From positions 5,642,001-5,706,000 of the forward strand of contig OZ255631.1 of the NCBI GenBank assembly GCA_965276835.1: a DNA stretch of 64,000 nt, given 5' to 3'. The notes under the pieces were generated by a model that had not been told where the DNA came from, searched no databases, and saw nothing but the letters and a program-made list of their open reading frames with translations. The translations under genes and the position numbers were made by a program. This document shows, piece after piece, positions 16,762 through 25,662 of this stretch (the stretch's first letter is position 1; each line of letters begins with the position of its first letter). Source of the DNA: BOG-932 sp965276835. GTDB taxonomy: Bacteria > Pseudomonadota > Alphaproteobacteria > BOG-932 > Roseiterribacteraceae.

Positions 16762-17445
16762 TCAAAAAGGTTTGACGACTCCGAGATAGGCTATCCCGAG
16801 CAAGAGCAGGTAGACCGTCCAGACCCACAGGCGCGCACGGTTCATCGTTTTGAGAAGCGGTAGCTCGGTCGTGTCGCTGGAGCCGTTGGCGATGAGTTGA
16901 GCGAGCTGGGGGCCGACCGGTCGGAAGGCGACGTCGATCATGATTGCGGCTGCGAAAACGATCCCGAACATCAATGCCTTGGTCGCCAGCCAGCGGGGGG
17001 TGAGCGGTTCGCCAGTGCTGAGCGAATATATGCCGAGCCCGAGATAGGAAGCTGCAAGGACGATCTTCAGCCAATACTCGATGCGTCGGTTACGTAACGC
17101 CCGAACGGTTTGATCGTGCAGATGTGCATCCCATAGGAGCCACAGCCATAGGGCGCCGATTAGCCACGCCGAGATCAGTAGCCACGATGGCATTGCCCAA
17201 TATCCGCCCATCTCCACAACGGTCAGGGAAATCGGAACCATCAGCGCCCACGCGGTCCGCGGCACCATGTCCACCTCAACCAGCAGGGTCAGGAGCGCTA
17301 GACGCTGTTCGAGCGAGTAGCGCGTACGTTTTCGGAAATGCTGCCCGAGCAGAAAGACGCCGGCATCGGCACCCAGCCACATTACGAACAGGAGCACGTG
17401 CACGAACACCAGCGTTGGGTATCCGAGAGCCCACATTCCACTCAT
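16762..17445 (-). CDS. Integral membrane protein of unknown function
   Basis: 227 aa with about six transmembrane helices. The first is LVFVHVLLFVMWLGADAGVF, with His and Asp in the same helix; GYWAMPSWLLISAW and TVYLLLLGIAYLGVV are others. It is related to the protein encoded at 14835-15497. It is first in the minus-strand group of membrane protein, VOC, hypothetical and membrane protein. A copy of the GTCCG operator lies 25 bases upstream of the ATG, which links the group to the catabolic regulon. Confidence 0.75.
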   Translation of the reverse strand: MSGMWALGYPTLVFVHVLLFVMWLGADAGVFLLGQHFRKRTRYSLEQRLALLTLLVEVDMVPRTAWALMVPISLTVVEMGGYWAMPSWLLISAWLIGALWLWLLWDAHLHDQTVRALRNRRIEYWLKIVLAASYLGLGIYSLSTGEPLTPRWLATKALMFGIVFAAAIMIDVAFRPVGPQLAQLIANGSSDTTELPLLKTMNRARLWVWTVYLLLLGIAYLGVVKPF

Positions 17446-17858
17446 CCACTACGTCCGCGCCTTTTCAATGGTACGGACAAATCATATTGCGAGAGCACCG
17501 GCAAGACATTTCTGCGAGGGAGGCCTGCAGTCCGCCAGGACACTGTCAATCACCGGCAGCAGCGCGCCAAGCTTCGCCTGCGATAAGAGACGAGCTTCAG
17601 CACCGCGCCGTCCGGAATCATTCCCTGTGCCGCGAACAGCCAAACCGCGATTAGCGGCTTGCGAGGCCCATGCCGGCGATGTTCTCGTTTGTGTGTCCAT
17701 GCTCAGGCGGACATTTTGGAAACGACCGCCGATGCGCGGTTCTATTGTTCTTCTTCGCCTGATAGCAACGGCGGGCTCCGCCGCCGCTATTTGGGGACTT
17801 GGCGGACTGCGGGCTAGTTCGTCAGTGCTCCACTGAACGTCCGAGATGCTGAAACCGT
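17446..17858. other. Gap of about 410 bases without a supported gene
   Basis: Apart from the operator copy near 17470-17480, no reading frame here shows family similarity. A minus-strand frame runs through 17482-17940 and a plus-strand one through 17468-17836; both are Arg/Ser/Ala-rich and look like non-coding high-GC translation. The region may hold decayed sequence. Confidence 0.5.
17470..17480 (-). promoter_or_regulatory. GTCCG operator, site 1
   Basis: TTGTCCGTACC on the minus strand, 25 bases upstream of the membrane-protein gene at 17445. The same 11-mer occurs upstream of the TonB receptor. Confidence 0.55.
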
Positions 17859-18722
17859 TCAGTGATATTCCTCGCCGCCTGAAACATTCATGGCTTCCCC
17901 AGTGATGTAGGATGCTTGGCTTGAGCTGAGGAAAGCGCAAGCATTCGCCGTGTCCTCCGTCAAGCCTGGGCGTCCAAGCGGGATCCGCCCGCGCATCGCG
18001 GCCATATATTCGTCCATCGTCTGACCGCGCGCCTTCGACATAAAGTCGTTTTGCCAGGAGCCCAGGCCGGTCGTGACGTGGTTTGGGCAGATCGCGTTTA
18101 CCGTAATCTTATGCTGTCCGAATTCCAGGGCGGCCGAACGGGTCAGCCCGACCACCCCATGTTTGGAGGCGGTATAGGCGGCGGCGAAGGCAAAGCCCGT
18201 TTTCGCGGCTTGGCTGGCGATCGAGATGATCCGGCCGCCCGATCCCTGACGGATCATCTGATCGGCGGCGTATTTCATTCCGAAGAAGCAGCCGCGCAGA
18301 TTGACGCCCAGCACGGCATCCCAACGCTCTTGGGTCATTTCGATCAGCGGGCCGAACAGATATCCGATTCCCGCATTGTTGATCATGATATCGAGCCGGC
18401 CGTAGGTCGCGACCGCGTGCTCGACCAGGGACTTGACCTCGTCTTCGATCAGGATGTTGGCTGCGAAAACCGAAGCTTCGCCGCCGTCGCGCCGGATTTC
18501 CTCAGCCACCGCCTCCATCTCGTCCCGCTTGCCGACGCCGTGGGCCGGCGCGATCTCGCCCTTCACCGCACCCAAATCATGGACGACAAGCTTGCAGCCC
18601 TCGGCCGCCAGCCGTTTGGCCATCGCTTGCCCAAGGCCTTTGGGGCGCCCCGAGCCTGTGACGATGGCTACCTTGCCCGCGAGATCGGGATATTGCGCCA
18701 CAGTTACACCAAGCTTTCGCAC
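17859..18722 (-). CDS. SDR family oxidoreductase (copy 1)
   Basis: 287 aa. Cofactor motif TGSGRPKGLG, NNAG in MINNAGIGYLFG, catalytic Ser in ISIASQAAK and YTASK complete a classical SDR. It is a close paralogue of the SDR at 30575-31426, and both end MNVSGGEEYH. The acidic DLG after the second strand (VVHDLG) suggests NAD(H). The first ATG at 18722 overlaps the HapK-like gene by 19 bases; the paralogue starts only at the YPD segment, so a start a few codons later is possible. It forms an operon with the HapK-like gene. It is probably a dehydrogenase for a hydroxyl or diol intermediate of the cluster's pathway; the substrate is unknown. Confidence 0.9.
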   Translation of the reverse strand: MRKLGVTVAQYPDLAGKVAIVTGSGRPKGLGQAMAKRLAAEGCKLVVHDLGAVKGEIAPAHGVGKRDEMEAVAEEIRRDGGEASVFAANILIEDEVKSLVEHAVATYGRLDIMINNAGIGYLFGPLIEMTQERWDAVLGVNLRGCFFGMKYAADQMIRQGSGGRIISIASQAAKTGFAFAAAYTASKHGVVGLTRSAALEFGQHKITVNAICPNHVTTGLGSWQNDFMSKARGQTMDEYMAAMRGRIPLGRPGLTEDTANACAFLSSSQASYITGEAMNVSGGEEYH

Positions 18723-19015
18723 AATATGAAGGTCGGATTGTCGGCGTAGTTACGAAACTCGCCGGCGACGCGCTTCATCGTGTCGCTCCCCGCATCCTCG
18801 CCAAAAGTCGTCATGTCCTTGACCATGATCATCTCGACATAGTGATAGGGGGCCGGATCGCCGCCGCGCAGAAGTCCCTTGGACTTGTAGACGTCGAAAC
18901 TGCCGATCGATTTTAGGCCGCGCACGATCGGCAGATCGGTCGATTTCGCCCAGGCTTCGTAAGATTCCGGGCTCACTCCAGCTTTCAGATTGAAAAGCAC
19001 GATGATCGGCGTCAT
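18704..19015 (-). CDS. REDY-like/HapK family protein
   Basis: 103 aa from the ATG at 19015, which has AAGGAG five bases upstream. IIVLFNLKAGVSPESYEAWA at the start and FRNYADNPTFILCESL at the end match the HapK/RedY family, a ferredoxin-like dimeric fold related to EthD and antibiotic monooxygenase proteins. RedY and HapK are known from prodiginine biosynthesis; HapK has been linked to a small-molecule condensation/cyclisation step, but the family is not well characterised. It is the first gene of the pair with the SDR and is divergent from the MFS gene at 19095, with a GTCCG operator between them. Confidence 0.8.
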   Translation of the reverse strand: MTPIIVLFNLKAGVSPESYEAWAKSTDLPIVRGLKSIGSFDVYKSKGLLRGGDPAPYHYVEMIMVKDMTTFGEDAGSDTMKRVAGEFRNYADNPTFILCESLV

Positions 19016-19035
19016 AAATGCTCCTTGGGTTTGAT

Positions 19036-19046
19036 TTGTCCGGACT
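19036..19046 (+). promoter_or_regulatory. GTCCG operator, site 2
   Basis: TTGTCCGGACT lies in the 79-base gap between the divergent HapK-like and MFS genes; its core GTCCGGAC is a perfect palindrome. Confidence 0.65.
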
Positions 19047-19094
19047 ATAGCGGCCGCGCCGTAGGGATAAAAGTACTTTGATCCCGCCATCTAA

Positions 19095-20450
19095 GTGCGC
19101 GACATCGACATCAGCGAGGCTCGTGCCGGCCATGAATCAGTGACCACCCAAATCGCCGTAAGCCAGCCCATTCTGGCGAATGACCCCGCGACCCCATTGG
19201 CCGGCAAGGGTGATATCCGCGCGGCGATCGCACAGCTTCGCGGCAAACCGCTGCGGATTTTCCTGTTCTGCCTGGCGATCTGGTCGATCAGCAACATGGA
19301 CCAATCGCTTTTCAGCTATGCGGTGCCTGGAATATTGGCCGATCTGCATATCGGGCTGGACGTCGTCGCGATCATGCTGTCTGTCGGTTTCGCCTTCACC
19401 ATCGTGGCGGTCGTCATCATCGGCCTGCTGACCGACAGGTTCGGCCGGCGGCTGGCCCTGGCGGTGTGCCTAGGTCTGTCGGGCATTTTCGTCGGGCTGC
19501 AGGGGCTGGCGGAATCGGCCTTCGCGCTCACCGCCTTTCGCGCGCTTGCTTTCGGGGTCGGCGGCGGTCTCTCGCCGATCACCAATTCGTTTGTCGCCGA
19601 AAGCGCGCCGCCGCGCATCCGCGGGATCATGGTCGGGCTGCTCCAGTGCGGCTATCCGCTGGGCTGGTTCATCGCCTCGATTGTCGTCGTGCCGCTGATG
19701 TCGCATTATGGCTGGCGCTCGATCTTCATCGTCGGCTTCGCCATCCTGCCGCTGGCAATACTGATCTATTTTATCGTCCCGGAAAGTCCCCGCTTCGAGG
19801 TCGTCCAGCAGGCCAAGGCCAATCGGGGGCGATGGCAGGATCATTTGAAAGAACTGTTCGGGGCGGCGCGGCGGCGGCGCACGCTGCTGTCGGGCCTGGC
19901 GTTTTTCGCCCAGGGCGGCGCCTATGCTGGCAGTGCACTCTACTTGCCGACGTTCTTTCACGCGGTGCGCGGCTACGATGAGGTCGAATCGGCACGGATC
20001 GTCGGCATGTCCTATGGCATCGGGATCGTGGGCTATGTCGGCGCGTCGCTGGTCGGGGAGTTCCTGCTTACACGGCGGAACACGATCATTCTCTGGTGCT
20101 GGACCGGCGTGTTCGCGTTCCTTGGGTTCGTCTGGCTGCCGAACAGTCCGGCGCAGGATATCGTCTGGTGCGGCCTGATGGCGATCTTCTTCTACGGCGC
20201 CACTGCGATTTTGGGGACCTATCTGCTGGAGCTCTATCCGACGCGGCTGCGCGCGACCGGGGCGGCGTTCGGGTCGGCCTTTCTCAGCCTGGGCTTCGCG
20301 AGTTCGCCAATCGGCGTGGCCCATCTGGTCGGCATGATCGGCTGGCAATGGTCGTTCACCGCCGTGGTCGCGCCGGCGCTGTTCGTCGTCGGGCTGGCGA
20401 TGCTGGGGCTCGACAATTTCAAATCAGGACAGGCTGTCGAAGATATTTGA
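19095..20450 (+). CDS. MFS transporter (SP/AAHS-like)
   Basis: 451 aa from GTG at 19095, with 12 predicted helices. LLTDRFGRRLALAV between helices 2 and 3 and VPESPRFEVV after helix 6 are the signatures of the sugar-porter and aromatic-acid symporter groups. SNMDQSLFSYAVPGI in helix 1 carries an acidic residue as in aromatic acid:proton symporters. It probably imports an acidic intermediate or the substrate. It is the first gene of a plus-strand pair with the Asp/Glu racemase-fold gene, which starts 19 bases after its stop. Confidence 0.87.
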   Translation: MRDIDISEARAGHESVTTQIAVSQPILANDPATPLAGKGDIRAAIAQLRGKPLRIFLFCLAIWSISNMDQSLFSYAVPGILADLHIGLDVVAIMLSVGFAFTIVAVVIIGLLTDRFGRRLALAVCLGLSGIFVGLQGLAESAFALTAFRALAFGVGGGLSPITNSFVAESAPPRIRGIMVGLLQCGYPLGWFIASIVVVPLMSHYGWRSIFIVGFAILPLAILIYFIVPESPRFEVVQQAKANRGRWQDHLKELFGAARRRRTLLSGLAFFAQGGAYAGSALYLPTFFHAVRGYDEVESARIVGMSYGIGIVGYVGASLVGEFLLTRRNTIILWCWTGVFAFLGFVWLPNSPAQDIVWCGLMAIFFYGATAILGTYLLELYPTRLRATGAAFGSAFLSLGFASSPIGVAHLVGMIGWQWSFTAVVAPALFVVGLAMLGLDNFKSGQAVEDI

Positions 20451-20468
20451 CGGGTCGGAGTTCGGCGC

Positions 20469-21347
20469 ATGATTAATGGGCTATCGGATCGGCGCATTGC
20501 CGTGGTTGGCACCGGGTTTCGCCCGACTGGCGCCGACGCGCCGCCGCGGGAGATCGCCGAGATCGCCGGCAGCAGCTTTCGGCCGCAATTGGTCGAGCCC
20601 CGCTTCGGCGCGTTTCCACGCACGCCCTATGACCGCAACCTCGCGGCGCTGGGCAATATCGATGCCGGCATCGAGGCAGAGAAGGATGGCTTTGCCGCCG
20701 TCTTCCTGAATACATTCGGCGATTACGGCATCGTCGAACTAAGGTCGGCGCTGCATATCCCGGTGATCGGCGCCGGTGAGGCGGCGATGTCGTTGGCGAC
20801 CACATTGGGGCGGCGCTTCGCGATCGTCACCGTCTGGCCGCGCTCGATGAACTTCATCTTCGACGAACGGGTCGCGGCTTGTGCGATGACGGGGCGCTAT
20901 GCCGGGATCGTCAATATATTCGACGATGCGGATATCGTGGCGACGGAGCGCGGCGATGCCGACGATCCGATCAGCACCATGCGCGCCGGGGCGGAAGCGA
21001 CCGTCGATCGCATCGTGGCGGGTGCGCAACGCATTCTGGCCAAGGGCGAGGCCGATACCATCATCCTGGGCTGCACCTGCATGGCGCCGATCGGCCGCGC
21101 CGTCGCGGCGCGCCTCGGCGTTCCGGTCGTCGAAGCAATGACGGCCGGCTACAAGATGGCGGAGATGGTGGTGTCGCTTCGACTGACCCAGAGCGCCATC
21201 GCCTTTCCCAAGCCTCCGCCGGAACGGCTGGAGCGCATCGGGCAGTTGCTGTCGGGCGCACCGGCCCCGGCGGCTGATGAGGATTGCCCGGTCTGCGTCA
21301 TCGGGGCGGATACGGCTTCTCAGGCGAAGGCGCTGTCAGGGTCGTAG
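20469..21347 (+). CDS. Asp/Glu/hydantoin racemase superfamily protein, second Cys only
   Basis: 292 aa, two Rossmann-like halves. The second catalytic position is intact in ILGCTCMAPIGRAV, but where racemases and maleate isomerases have their first Cys (hydantoin racemase pattern CxxDPG) this protein reads FLNTFGDYG. One-Cys members of this superfamily include arylmalonate decarboxylase, so decarboxylation or an isomerisation by a changed mechanism is more likely than two-base racemisation. It is co-transcribed with the MFS gene, and its 3' end overlaps the convergent monooxygenase gene by 28 bases. Its counterpart at 36239-37021 keeps the opposite Cys. Confidence 0.82.
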   Translation: MINGLSDRRIAVVGTGFRPTGADAPPREIAEIAGSSFRPQLVEPRFGAFPRTPYDRNLAALGNIDAGIEAEKDGFAAVFLNTFGDYGIVELRSALHIPVIGAGEAAMSLATTLGRRFAIVTVWPRSMNFIFDERVAACAMTGRYAGIVNIFDDADIVATERGDADDPISTMRAGAEATVDRIVAGAQRILAKGEADTIILGCTCMAPIGRAVAARLGVPVVEAMTAGYKMAEMVVSLRLTQSAIAFPKPPPERLERIGQLLSGAPAPAADEDCPVCVIGADTASQAKALSGS

Positions 21348-22489
21348 TCGAACAGGGCGCGGTTGGCGGCGGGCGGGTTCGCCTGCAGATACTGGTTAGG
21401 GTCATTGCCCTGATAGACATCGCCCTGTCGCCGGGCCTCGCCGAAGATCTTCGTCGCTCGCCCGATTCGTGCTCGCTCATAGCGCATTAGCGCTGCCGTC
21501 ATGTCGGTCTCGCCACCCAATGCCATCGACAGGACGATGGCATCTTCGATCGCCAGGGCGGCGCCCAGCCCCAGGAAGGGCAGCATCGGATGCGCGGCAT
21601 CGCCGAGCAGCGTGATCCTACCGCGAGTCCAACTCGGCAGCGGTTCGCGCTCGAACAACGCCCATTTGAACAGCTGTTCCGGCGGCGCCCGCGCGATCAG
21701 GCCGACGACATCCCGGTGCCAGCCCTCATATTGCTGTCTGAATTCCGCCACGGTCGAAGGGACCGACCAGCCTTCGGCCGACCAAATCCCGGTCTTGGCG
21801 GTGGCGACGCAATTGACCAGCGTTTTCCGGCGCACGGTATAGCGATTGAAAAACCGCCCAGGGCCGATGAAGATCGCGGATCGTCCGGCGCTCATGAACG
21901 GCGCGGCGACCGCGATCGGCAGCAGGCAGCGCCATGTCACCTGACCGGTGAAGCGCGGCGTGGCGGTCCCGAACAGATGGGCCCGCACCGCCGACCTCAG
22001 CCCGTCGCAGCCGATCAGAAGATCGCCACGGGCGAAGGTGCCGTCGGCGAACGTGGCGCTCACCCCATCGCCGTGATCGTCCGCCGTCACGAATGTGCGA
22101 TTCAGCACGAACGCATCCGGGTCCAACGCCCGCACGGCATCGATCAGGATCGAGTGCAGGTCGGCCCGCAGCATATGCCGTGTCGTCCATGCTGCGGGAT
22201 CGTCGAAATCCGTTTCGTCATCGATCGCGCCGGCCATCAGCGCCGCGCTTTGATAATGCAGCAGTGCCAGCTTGGCCGCTCGTTCGGACGCCGCGCGAAC
22301 AGCCGCGCCGACGCCGAGCGCGCCGAGGCTGCGCATCGCGCCGAGGCCGACGGTGAGGCCGGCGCCGACTTCCTTCAGAGCGGCGGACTGTTCGAAAACG
22401 CGGACGCGAAAGCCGCGCTGCAAAAGCCCGAGCGCCGCCGCGGCCCCGCCCAACCCGCCGCCGATGATGAGAATGCGCGCCTTGGCCAT
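21320..22489 (-). CDS. FAD-dependent monooxygenase, group A (salicylate hydroxylase-like)
   Basis: 389 aa. The GxGxxG motif is IIGGGLGGAAAALGL at residues 7-21. RADLHSILIDA provides the Arg that contacts FAD. LIGCDGLRSAVR is the DG motif, and LLGDAAHPMLPFLGLGAALA is the GD motif. This pattern places it with NAD(P)H-dependent ring hydroxylases such as salicylate 1-hydroxylase and 6-hydroxynicotinate 3-monooxygenase. It would hydroxylate (possibly decarboxylatively) an aromatic or heteroaromatic acid. Third gene of the minus-strand group MFS - hydratase - monooxygenase. Confidence 0.9.
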   Translation of the reverse strand: MAKARILIIGGGLGGAAAALGLLQRGFRVRVFEQSAALKEVGAGLTVGLGAMRSLGALGVGAAVRAASERAAKLALLHYQSAALMAGAIDDETDFDDPAAWTTRHMLRADLHSILIDAVRALDPDAFVLNRTFVTADDHGDGVSATFADGTFARGDLLIGCDGLRSAVRAHLFGTATPRFTGQVTWRCLLPIAVAAPFMSAGRSAIFIGPGRFFNRYTVRRKTLVNCVATAKTGIWSAEGWSVPSTVAEFRQQYEGWHRDVVGLIARAPPEQLFKWALFEREPLPSWTRGRITLLGDAAHPMLPFLGLGAALAIEDAIVLSMALGGETDMTAALMRYERARIGRATKIFGEARRQGDVYQGNDPNQYLQANPPAANRALFDYDPDSAFA

Positions 22490-22504
22490 CGCCTGTCGCG
22501 AACC

Positions 22505-23263
22505 TTAAGGCAGCCGCGCTTCGACAGGCGGAAAACCTGCGAAGCCGACGACGATGGAGGCGTGAGGCGCAACCGGGATTTTGCCGATCCAGGACCCGGT
22601 GGTGACGATATCGCCGGCTCTCAGCCCACCGGCCCAGACAGAGCCGTGGTTGGCCAACCATATCAGCAGCGCGACCGGGTCGCCGGCCGGATTGCTGCCG
22701 GTCCCCTCGGCGATCCGTTGACCGTCGGCCTCGACCCGGACGCTCAGCCGGTCGAACGGGATGTCGCGCCAGGCGAGGTTGGCCGCGCCGACGACGAGGG
22801 CGTGGTGATTTTGCAGATCGGCCAGCGCCGACAGGTGGGTTGCACTGTCCATTTCGGCAAAGCGGCATTCGACGCTCTCGATCGCCGCATGGCAGCTTTC
22901 GATCGCGCCCAGCAGATCGTCGCGCCTGTAGGGCTCGCCGCGCGGCGGCAGCGCCCGGCCGATGCGGAAATCGATCTCGGCCTCGATTCCGCGATAGCGC
23001 AGCGGTCCGGGTATCGTGGCGGGCGAGACCAGCATGCCGCCGCGGGGCAGGGGGGAACACATCGGCTCGGCATCCGGCGACGGGCTGCCGACCTTCCATC
23101 CGCCGATCGGTCCGAGCGATCGCGCCACCATCGCCTGGATGGCATAGGCGTCCTGCCGATTTCCCGGGCGGCAGGATTCAGGGAAATCTGCCGGCGTCGC
23201 GCCGCCGGCGCGCGCGGCCAGCAGGATATTCGCGGCCTCGGCCGTTCGCGGGTCATGCGCCAT
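22505..23263 (-). CDS. 2-keto-4-pentenoate hydratase/decarboxylase-like (MhpD family)
   Basis: 252 aa, normal for MhpD/DmpE/DmpH-type enzymes. GIEAEIDFRIG supplies the pair of metal-binding Glu residues, and a third acidic ligand is expected about 30 residues later (AIESVECRF). GSWIGKIPVAP near the end matches the conserved substrate loop (TGS motif). Members hydrate 2-hydroxypentadienoates or decarboxylate oxalocrotonate during meta-cleavage. The gene overlaps the MFS gene by 11 bases and is followed by the monooxygenase after 15 bases, which supports a ring-cleavage product as substrate. No extradiol dioxygenase of classical type is nearby; a VOC protein may fill that place. Confidence 0.86.
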   Translation of the reverse strand: MAHDPRTAEAANILLAARAGGATPADFPESCRPGNRQDAYAIQAMVARSLGPIGGWKVGSPSPDAEPMCSPLPRGGMLVSPATIPGPLRYRGIEAEIDFRIGRALPPRGEPYRRDDLLGAIESCHAAIESVECRFAEMDSATHLSALADLQNHHALVVGAANLAWRDIPFDRLSVRVEADGQRIAEGTGSNPAGDPVALLIWLANHGSVWAGGLRAGDIVTTGSWIGKIPVAPHASIVVGFAGFPPVEARLP

Positions 23264-24524
23264 GGTGTGCCTCCGCCTGGGCCGCGATCGCGCTGCGCCG
23301 GAACGCGGCTCGGCTCGACAGCAGGATGATCGCCCCCAGAATACTGCAGGTCGCGAGTATGAACGCCAAAGCCCAGTCCACGTGATCGCGGCCGACGGCG
23401 TAGTCGGTCAGAAGGCCGACCGAAGTCGGGCCGAAGCCAAGCGACACGATCCCGGCGATCAAGGTATAGAGGGCGACCACCTGCCCGCGCAGCGCGTTCG
23501 GGGTAATCTGGTTGAGGCCGGTCAGAACCGCCGATGAGGACCAGTTGGTGAAAAACGCCATGACAGCGAACGCCGCGAATGCGGTTATCGGGTCTGCGAT
23601 CAGGCAAGCCGCGGTTCCCAGGATGAGAAAGGCCGGCGTCGCCAACAGCGCCAGCAGCAGCGGCGCATCTTGACGCCCGCGCCGCGCCAGCCAGGAGATG
23701 ATGAACCCGCTCGACAGCGCGCTCAGCATCCCGCCCGGAACGGCGAACAGGCCAATCGCCCTGCCGATTTCCGGAGCCGTCCAATGATGAATGCGGATGA
23801 ACAAGGTCGCGTACCAGCCGAGAATCGCATAGATCGACAACACGTTGAGGGCGCAGCCGGCCATCAGCCCGCCATAGGCAAGTTTTTGACGTCCCATATG
23901 GGCGAGTAAGGGCCTGAAGGATGTTCCCGCAAGGCGCGGGCCGCCGCCATGACGGGTCGGCTCGCGAATGGTCGCGGCGACAATGATGGCCACGGCCACG
24001 CCGGGAAGGCTGACCAGAAGAAAGACGATCTGCCAGTCATGCAGTGCGCCGATCAGCGGCAGGCCGAAACCGCGGATGCGGGTCACGATATCCAGCGCCG
24101 ATGCGCCGAGGAGGAAGGCTATGCCGGTTCCGAGCGACGTGCCCATGACGTAGATGCCATAGGCCTTGGGCCGGGTCAGCGGCCGGAAATAGTCCGCGAT
24201 CAGCGAGGCACCGGCCGGACCGATCGTTGCTTCGCCGACACCGACGCCGATCCGCGCCAGGAAAAGCCATCCGAAACTGCTCGCGAAAGCGCAAGCCGCG
24301 GTGGCCAGGCTCCACAGCCCGATGCCGATCGCCACGATATCGCGGCGGCTCCGCCGGTCGGCCAGCATGCCGATCGGAATCCCCAGACCGCCATAGAAAA
24401 TGCTGAACGCAAAACCCTGCAGCAGCCCCATCCGAGCGTCGCCGATGCCTAGGTCATGTTCCATCGGCTGGACGAGAAGCCCGAGCACCACCCGGTCGAG
24501 CACCGCGACGGCATTCGCCAGCAT
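23253..24524 (-). CDS. MFS transporter (spinster-like) with an unusual start
   Basis: At least 423 aa with 12 helices; GIPIGMLADRRSRRDIVAIG is the cytoplasmic loop motif. The first ATG (24524) falls in the middle of helix 1. The frame continues upstream with RYAWYFVTLLMLANAVAVLD, matching YAWYVVVLLTAIQ of the paralogue at 33623-35008, and no ATG, GTG or TTG occurs before an in-frame TAG near 24640. An ATC codon at 24584 has GGAG eight bases upstream and could be a rare start. Otherwise the gene is impaired by a small mutation. It is first in the operon with the hydratase and monooxygenase and likely moves the substrate or an intermediate. Confidence 0.85.
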   Translation of the reverse strand: MLANAVAVLDRVVLGLLVQPMEHDLGIGDARMGLLQGFAFSIFYGGLGIPIGMLADRRSRRDIVAIGIGLWSLATAACAFASSFGWLFLARIGVGVGEATIGPAGASLIADYFRPLTRPKAYGIYVMGTSLGTGIAFLLGASALDIVTRIRGFGLPLIGALHDWQIVFLLVSLPGVAVAIIVAATIREPTRHGGGPRLAGTSFRPLLAHMGRQKLAYGGLMAGCALNVLSIYAILGWYATLFIRIHHWTAPEIGRAIGLFAVPGGMLSALSSGFIISWLARRGRQDAPLLLALLATPAFLILGTAACLIADPITAFAAFAVMAFFTNWSSSAVLTGLNQITPNALRGQVVALYTLIAGIVSLGFGPTSVGLLTDYAVGRDHVDWALAFILATCSILGAIILLSSRAAFRRSAIAAQAEAHHGA

Positions 24525-24685
24525 CAGCAGCGTGACGAAGTACCAGGCGTAGCGGGGCGATGGCCAAGCGTCGGGGGCTTCGATCTTGCGGGCTCCGGTT
24601 AGCGCTGTCCTAGGCGGAAATCGGGAAATCGCCTATTCGTGGCTTGCGACCCCCGACACCGGGGTTTAGCTTCCCATTGTTCTAA

Positions 24686-24696
24686 TGGTCCGGTCA
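24686..24696 (+). promoter_or_regulatory. GTCCG operator, site 3
   Basis: TGGTCCGGTCA lies in the gap between the divergent MFS (minus) and VOC/methyltransferase (plus) operons. Confidence 0.55.
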
Positions 24697-24761
24697 AATG
24701 AGAGGTCGAAGGCCAGAGGCGACCAATCGGAGTATGCCCTCAACGTGTCGAAGGAACCGCT

Positions 24762-25646
24762 ATGCTAGGCCCCATTCGTGCCGTGACGACGACTGCCGCA
24801 GATCTCGAGGCCGTGGAGCATGCCTATGTGAATGAGCTTGGCTACAGGGTGGTGGAGCGGACCGTCGTTGCCGATGCGACCGCGGCCGGCTGGGGCGCGC
24901 CGGCCGTGTCCGGCCGCAAGATGCTGGTGATGATGCCGGAAAGCGGCTTGCCGACCTATCTGCGCTTTGTCGAACAGGATTTGCCGAAAGGCTATAAACC
25001 ACTCACCACCTTCGGCTGGAACTCGACCGAAATCGTGGTCCAGAACTCCGATACTCTGTACGAGAAGCTGAAGGGCACCGCCTTCAACATCACATTCGCG
25101 CCGCACGACCTCGATGGCCTTCCGGATATCAGGGCGATGCAGGGTTACGGGCCGGCCGGCGAGATGCTGTACCTGACATGGATCAAACGGCCGGTTGCCG
25201 GGTTTGACCTTCCCGTCGCGAAGTCGTTCGTCGATCGCTGTTTCATCGCGGTTCTCGGCGGGCCGGATATGGAGGCGATGCGGAATTTCTATCGCGACAC
25301 GTTCGGCAATCAGTCCGAGGCCGTCAGGGACACGATGGCGCTGGTCCTCTCCGATGCTAACGGATTGCCGCCGGATTGGAAGCATCCGCTATCGACCCTC
25401 GCGCTGGGCGGTGGCTCGCTGGTCGAAATCGATCAATATCCCGCGAACGCGACGGGGCGTCCCAAGCCGCCTGGCGGATTGCCGGCGGGCATGGCGATCG
25501 TCACCTTCGAATATGGCAAACTCGACCCGCTGGCGGCGCGCTTCATCACTGCGCCTCATCCGTCGCCGATCCCGCCTTTCGCGGATCACCGCACCGCAAC
25601 CCTGGTGGGTGCGGCCGGCGAGCTGATCGAACTGGTCGAGGTCTAA
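24762..25646 (+). CDS. Two-module VOC protein (copy 1)
   Basis: 294 aa made of two VOC modules (about 1-135 and 150-294). It starts MLGPIRAVTTTAADLEAVE, nearly the same as the VOC protein at 38662-39540, and ends GAAGELIELVEV. The final Glu of each such tail corresponds to the last metal ligand in extradiol dioxygenases, but no His is seen at the usual first ligand position (VTTT). Either the metal site differs or the protein is a non-metal member. It is followed after 16 bases by a methyltransferase-like gene, an association repeated at 38.7-40.7 kb. Function unknown; a lyase, dioxygenase or binding role in the cluster's ring chemistry is possible. Confidence 0.8.
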   Translation: MLGPIRAVTTTAADLEAVEHAYVNELGYRVVERTVVADATAAGWGAPAVSGRKMLVMMPESGLPTYLRFVEQDLPKGYKPLTTFGWNSTEIVVQNSDTLYEKLKGTAFNITFAPHDLDGLPDIRAMQGYGPAGEMLYLTWIKRPVAGFDLPVAKSFVDRCFIAVLGGPDMEAMRNFYRDTFGNQSEAVRDTMALVLSDANGLPPDWKHPLSTLALGGGSLVEIDQYPANATGRPKPPGGLPAGMAIVTFEYGKLDPLAARFITAPHPSPIPPFADHRTATLVGAAGELIELVEV

Positions 25647-25662
25647 CCTGGAGGACAGCGCA

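Noticed and set aside
17468..17940. Possible small genes on either strand between the membrane protein and SDR genes
   Set aside because: Both translations are low-complexity Arg/Ser/Ala sequences without motifs or good ribosome binding sites.
21590..23329. Long plus-strand frame (579 codons) antisense to the monooxygenase and hydratase genes
   Set aside because: The opposite strand carries clear FAD and metal-binding motifs; the antisense translation is Arg/Gln-rich without domains.
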